DNA of 64,000 nt from Pseudomonas cremoricolorata (lineage in GTDB: Bacteria > Pseudomonadota > Gammaproteobacteria > Pseudomonadales > Pseudomonadaceae), in assembly GCF_000759535.1 (NCBI RefSeq), contig NZ_CP009455.1, positions 2,790,001-2,854,000 on the forward strand, written 5' to 3'. The notes below the pieces were generated by a model. That model was not told the origin of the DNA, did no database searches, and worked only from the letters and a program-made list of their open reading frames with translations. Position numbers and translations under genes: made by a program. Within the stretch, counting starts at the first letter, position 1. Each line of letters opens with the position of its first letter. This document shows positions 61,104 through 64,000 of this stretch, in pieces.

Positions 61104-61276
61104 ACTTCGCATCCTTGAGCGACTTTTTCGCCATGGGTCACCATGGCCTGTATGTGTGGTCGGCCTATGGCGTGTGCCTGCTGGTGCTGGCCGTGAACGT
61201 CGCAGCGCCCGTGCTGGCCCGGCGTCGTTACCTGCAAGAAGAGGCGCGTCGTCTGCGCCGGGAGAGCAAGTCGTGA
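61100..61276 (+). CDS. ccmD: Haem exporter protein CcmD
   Basis: CcmD (58 aa) is a small membrane protein that stabilises CcmC-CcmE interaction. It has a short N-terminal [13 protein letters not shown] segment, one membrane helix (about 18-37) and a basic C-terminus rich in Arg. ATG 61100 overlaps the ccmC stop and the stop overlaps the GTG of ccmE. Confidence 0.93.
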   Translation: MNFASLSDFFAMGHHGLYVWSAYGVCLLVLAVNVAAPVLARRRYLQEEARRLRRESKS

Positions 61277-61725
61277 ATCCGCAGCGCAAGAAACGCCTGT
61301 TCATCATCCTCGGTCTGCTGGCCGGGTTCGGCCTGGCCGTAGGCCTGGCCCTGAGCGCCCTGCAACAGAACATCAACCTGTTCTACACGCCGACGCAGAT
61401 CGCCAATGGCGAGGCGCCGCAGGATACCCGCATTCGCGCCGGGGGCATGGTCGAGCAGGGCTCGCTACAGCGCTCGGGTGATTCGCTCGACGTGCGTTTC
61501 GTGGTCACCGATTTCAACAAGTCGGTGCCGATCACCTACCGCGGCATCCTCCCTGACCTGTTCCGCGAGGGGCAGGGCATCGTCGCCCTGGGCAAGCTCA
61601 ACGCCGAAGGCGTGGTGGTGGCCGACGAGGTGCTGGCCAAGCATGACGAGAAGTACATGCCGCCTGAAGTCACCAAGGCCCTCAAGGAAAACGGCCAGGC
61701 CGCCGCCACGCAGGCCCGCCCATGA
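61273..61725 (+). CDS. ccmE: Periplasmic haem chaperone CcmE
   Basis: CcmE (150 aa, GTG start) covalently binds haem and passes it to CcmF. An N-terminal membrane anchor (about 8-29) precedes the beta-barrel domain. The haem-binding motif is [13 protein letters not shown] with His124 and Tyr128. The start overlaps the ccmD stop, and the stop overlaps the ccmF start. Confidence 0.97.
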   Translation: MNPQRKKRLFIILGLLAGFGLAVGLALSALQQNINLFYTPTQIANGEAPQDTRIRAGGMVEQGSLQRSGDSLDVRFVVTDFNKSVPITYRGILPDLFREGQGIVALGKLNAEGVVVADEVLAKHDEKYMPPEVTKALKENGQAAATQARP

Positions 61726-63710
61726 ACGCCGCTCTGCTGGTGCCTGAACTGGGTCAGTTGGCGATGATCCTGGCGATCTGCTTCGCGCTGGTGCAGGCCG
61801 TCGTTCCTCTGGTCGGCGCCTGGCGCGGCGACAGCCTGTGGATGAGCCTGGCGCGCCCGGCAGCCTGGGGGCAGTTCGCTTTCCTGGCCTTCGCCTTCGC
61901 GTGTCTGACCCATGCCTTCATGACCGACAACTTCTCGGTGGCGTATGTCGCCAGCAACTCCAACAGCGCCTTGCCCTGGTACTACAAGTTCAGCGCAGTG
62001 TGGGGCGCCCACGAGGGGTCGCTGCTGCTCTGGGCGCTGATCCTCGGCGGCTGGACCTTCGCCGTGTCGGTGTGTTCGCGGCAATTGCCGCAGGTCATGC
62101 TGGCGCGGGTGCTGGCGGTCATGGGCCTGATCAGCGTGGGCTTTCTGAGTTTTCTCATCGTCACCTCCAATCCATTCCAGCGCCTGTTACCCCAGGTGCC
62201 GACCGATGGCCGTGATCTCAACCCGTTGCTGCAGGACATCGGCCTGATCGTCCACCCACCGATGCTGTACATGGGCTATGTCGGCTTCTCGGTGGCCTTC
62301 GCTTTCGCCATCGCCGCGCTGCTCGGCGGCCGTCTCGACGCGGCCTGGGCGCGTTGGTCCCGTCCGTGGACCCTGGTCGCCTGGGCCTTTCTCGGCGTTG
62401 GCATCACCCTGGGTTCGTGGTGGGCCTACTACGAACTGGGCTGGGGCGGCTGGTGGTTCTGGGATCCGGTGGAAAACGCCTCGTTCATGCCGTGGCTGGT
62501 CGGCACTGCGCTGATCCATTCCCTGGCCGTGACAGAAAAGCGCGGGGTGTTCAAGAGCTGGACGGTGCTGCTGGCGATCGCCGCGTTTTCCCTCAGCCTG
62601 CTCGGCACGTTCCTGGTGCGTTCGGGCGTGCTGACCTCGGTACACGCATTCGCTGCCGACCCGTCGCGCGGCGTGTTCATCCTGATCTTCCTGTTGTTCG
62701 TGGTGGGTGGCTCACTGACGCTGTTCGCCCTGCGCGCACCGGTGGTCAAGAGCCAGGTGGGCTTTGCCCTGTGGTCGCGGGAAACCCTGTTGCTGGCCAA
62801 CAACCTGGTGCTGGTGGTGGCCGCGTCGATGATTCTGCTCGGCACCCTCTACCCCCTGGTGCTCGATGCGCTGACCGGGGCCAAGCTGTCGGTCGGCCCA
62901 CCGTATTTCGATGCACTGTTCCTGCCTTTGATGGCCTTGCTGATGCTGGTGCTGGGCGTCGGCGTGCTGGTGCGCTGGAAAGACACCCCCGGGCAATGGC
63001 TGGTGAGCATGATCACCCCGGTGCTGATCGCCACGGCTCTGGCCGCCCCCCTGGCCGGTTGGCTGGTGGACGATTTCGACTGGCCGGTGCTGAGCACCTT
63101 CGCCCTCGGCGCCTGGGTGGTATTCGGTGGTCTGCGCGACCTGCTCGACAAGACCCGCCACAAAGGTTTGCTAAAAGGCATGGCCGGGCTGAGTCGCAGT
63201 TACTGGGGCATGCAGGTGGCGCACCTGGGCCTGGTGGTGTGTGCCCTGGGCGTGGTGCTGTCGAGCAACAACAGCGCCGAGCGCGACCTGCGCATGGCCC
63301 CCGGCGATACCGTCGAGCTCGCCGGCTATCAGTTCCTGTTCGAAGGCGCTCGGCATTTCGAAGGCCCCAATTTCATTTCCGACAAAGGCACGCTGCGGGT
63401 GTCCCGTGGCGGTCGCGAGGTGGCGGTGCTGCACCCCGAGAAACGCCTGTACACCGTGCAGCAGTCGATGATGACCGAGGCTGGCATCGATGCAGGCTTT
63501 ACCCGCGACCTCTACGTCGCCCTCGGCGAGCCGCTGGAGAACGGCGCCTGGGCGGTGCGCGTACACGTCAAACCCTATGTCCGCTGGATCTGGCTGGGTG
63601 GTCTGCTGACCGGCCTGGGTGGGGTGCTGGCGGCGCTCGACCGACGCTACCGCGTCAAGATCAAGACCCGGGTGCGCGAAGCCCTGGGCATGGCCGGAGC
63701 TGCTGCATGA
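61722..63710 (+). CDS. ccmF: Haem lyase CcmF
   Basis: CcmF (662 aa) attaches haem to apocytochrome c. It has about 15 membrane helices and the WWD domain [18 protein letters not shown], with conserved His residues in neighbouring loops. The N-terminus ([20 protein letters not shown]) and full length are standard. It overlaps the preceding and following genes by 4 bp, showing a tight operon. Confidence 0.97.
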   Translation: MNAALLVPELGQLAMILAICFALVQAVVPLVGAWRGDSLWMSLARPAAWGQFAFLAFAFACLTHAFMTDNFSVAYVASNSNSALPWYYKFSAVWGAHEGSLLLWALILGGWTFAVSVCSRQLPQVMLARVLAVMGLISVGFLSFLIVTSNPFQRLLPQVPTDGRDLNPLLQDIGLIVHPPMLYMGYVGFSVAFAFAIAALLGGRLDAAWARWSRPWTLVAWAFLGVGITLGSWWAYYELGWGGWWFWDPVENASFMPWLVGTALIHSLAVTEKRGVFKSWTVLLAIAAFSLSLLGTFLVRSGVLTSVHAFAADPSRGVFILIFLLFVVGGSLTLFALRAPVVKSQVGFALWSRETLLLANNLVLVVAASMILLGTLYPLVLDALTGAKLSVGPPYFDALFLPLMALLMLVLGVGVLVRWKDTPGQWLVSMITPVLIATALAAPLAGWLVDDFDWPVLSTFALGAWVVFGGLRDLLDKTRHKGLLKGMAGLSRSYWGMQVAHLGLVVCALGVVLSSNNSAERDLRMAPGDTVELAGYQFLFEGARHFEGPNFISDKGTLRVSRGGREVAVLHPEKRLYTVQQSMMTEAGIDAGFTRDLYVALGEPLENGAWAVRVHVKPYVRWIWLGGLLTGLGGVLAALDRRYRVKIKTRVREALGMAGAAA

Positions 63711-64000
63711 AACGTTGGATGATGGTGCTGCCGTTGGCGGCGTTCCTGCTGCTGGCGGTGTTCCTGTACAAAGGGCTGTTCCTCAAGCCCGACGAACTGC
63801 CCTCGGCGATGATCGGCAAGCCGTTCCCGAGCTTTTCCCTGCAATCGGTGCAGGGCGAGCGCACCCTGACCGAGCGCGACCTGCTCGGCAAACCGGCCCT
63901 GGTCAACGTCTGGGGCACCTGGTGCCCTTCGTGCAAGGTCGAGCATCCGTACCTGAACCAGCTCGCCGAGCAGGGCGTGGTGATTCATGGCATCAACTAC
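63707..64000 (+). CDS. dsbE: Thiol:disulfide oxidoreductase CcmG/DsbE (3' end outside window)
   Basis: The first 98 codons of CcmG are present; the gene runs off the window. An N-terminal membrane anchor (about 5-22) is followed by a thioredoxin-like domain with the active site WCPSC (Cys73, Cys76) in VNVWGTWCPSCKVEHP. It reduces the CxxCH cysteines of apocytochromes before haem attachment. Start overlaps the ccmF stop. Confidence 0.96.
   Translation, partial: MKRWMMVLPLAAFLLLAVFLYKGLFLKPDELPSAMIGKPFPSFSLQSVQGERTLTERDLLGKPALVNVWGTWCPSCKVEHPYLNQLAEQGVVIHGINY

Overview
The window is one continuous polar-flagellum and chemotaxis cluster of a high-GC gammaproteobacterium, almost certainly a Pseudomonas and probably of the P. 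putida/P. fluorescens type. The reasons are the FleQ-FleS-FleR regulators, the FlhF-FleN pair that sets polar flagellar number, MotC/MotD, ParC/ParP, and the unbroken order from flgB to the cytochrome c maturation genes. In P. aeruginosa the same genes are split between several loci. No tRNA, rRNA, CRISPR array or transposase was seen.

Layout. 1-11461: rod, hook, ring and hook-junction genes (flgB partial, flgC-E, a small secreted protein, flgF-L). 11761-17071: a FabH-like ketoacyl synthase, flagellin fliC, flaG, cap fliD and chaperones fliS/fliT. 17246-21503: regulators fleQ, fleS, fleR. 21607-29303: MS-ring, switch and export-ATPase genes fliE-J, an HptB-like phosphotransfer protein and fliK. 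29304-30214: a gene-free stretch holding a 572-bp nested inverted-repeat element. 30215-35627: fliL-R and flhB. 35794-36720: an orphan Rhs-core protein with a toxin-like C-terminus. 36958-42071: flhA, flhF, fleN, fliA. 42253-51209: cheY, cheZ, cheA, cheB, motC, motD, parC, parP, cheW and a DUF2802-type gene. 51263-58786 (minus strand): two tandem large proteins with TcdA/TcdB-type glycosyltransferase domains, then an FlhB C-terminal-like protein and a second FliK-like protein. 58993-64000: ccmA-ccmF and the start of ccmG/dsbE.

Regulation can be read from the sequence. Sigma-54 (-24/-12) elements precede flgF, fleS, fliE, fliK, fliL and flhA. FliA (sigma-28) elements precede fliC and are also visible inside flgJ (for flgK-L), after fliD (for fliS-T) and at the end of cheZ (for cheA). 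This fits the four-tier Pseudomonas hierarchy: FleQ with sigma-54, then FleS/FleR, then FliA released late for filament and chemotaxis genes.

The accessory content of most interest is the pair of putative glycosyltransferase toxins at 51263-56839. Both keep the D-x-x-R, D-x-D, Asn and C-terminal Trp residues of clostridial glucosylating toxins, and they lie directly downstream of, and in the same direction as, a second FliK/FlhB-like export-switch pair. Other notable items are the Rhs-ART-like orphan between flhB and flhA, the inverted-repeat island between fliK and fliL with compensatory base changes, and a fourfold repeated motif in the CheA linker.
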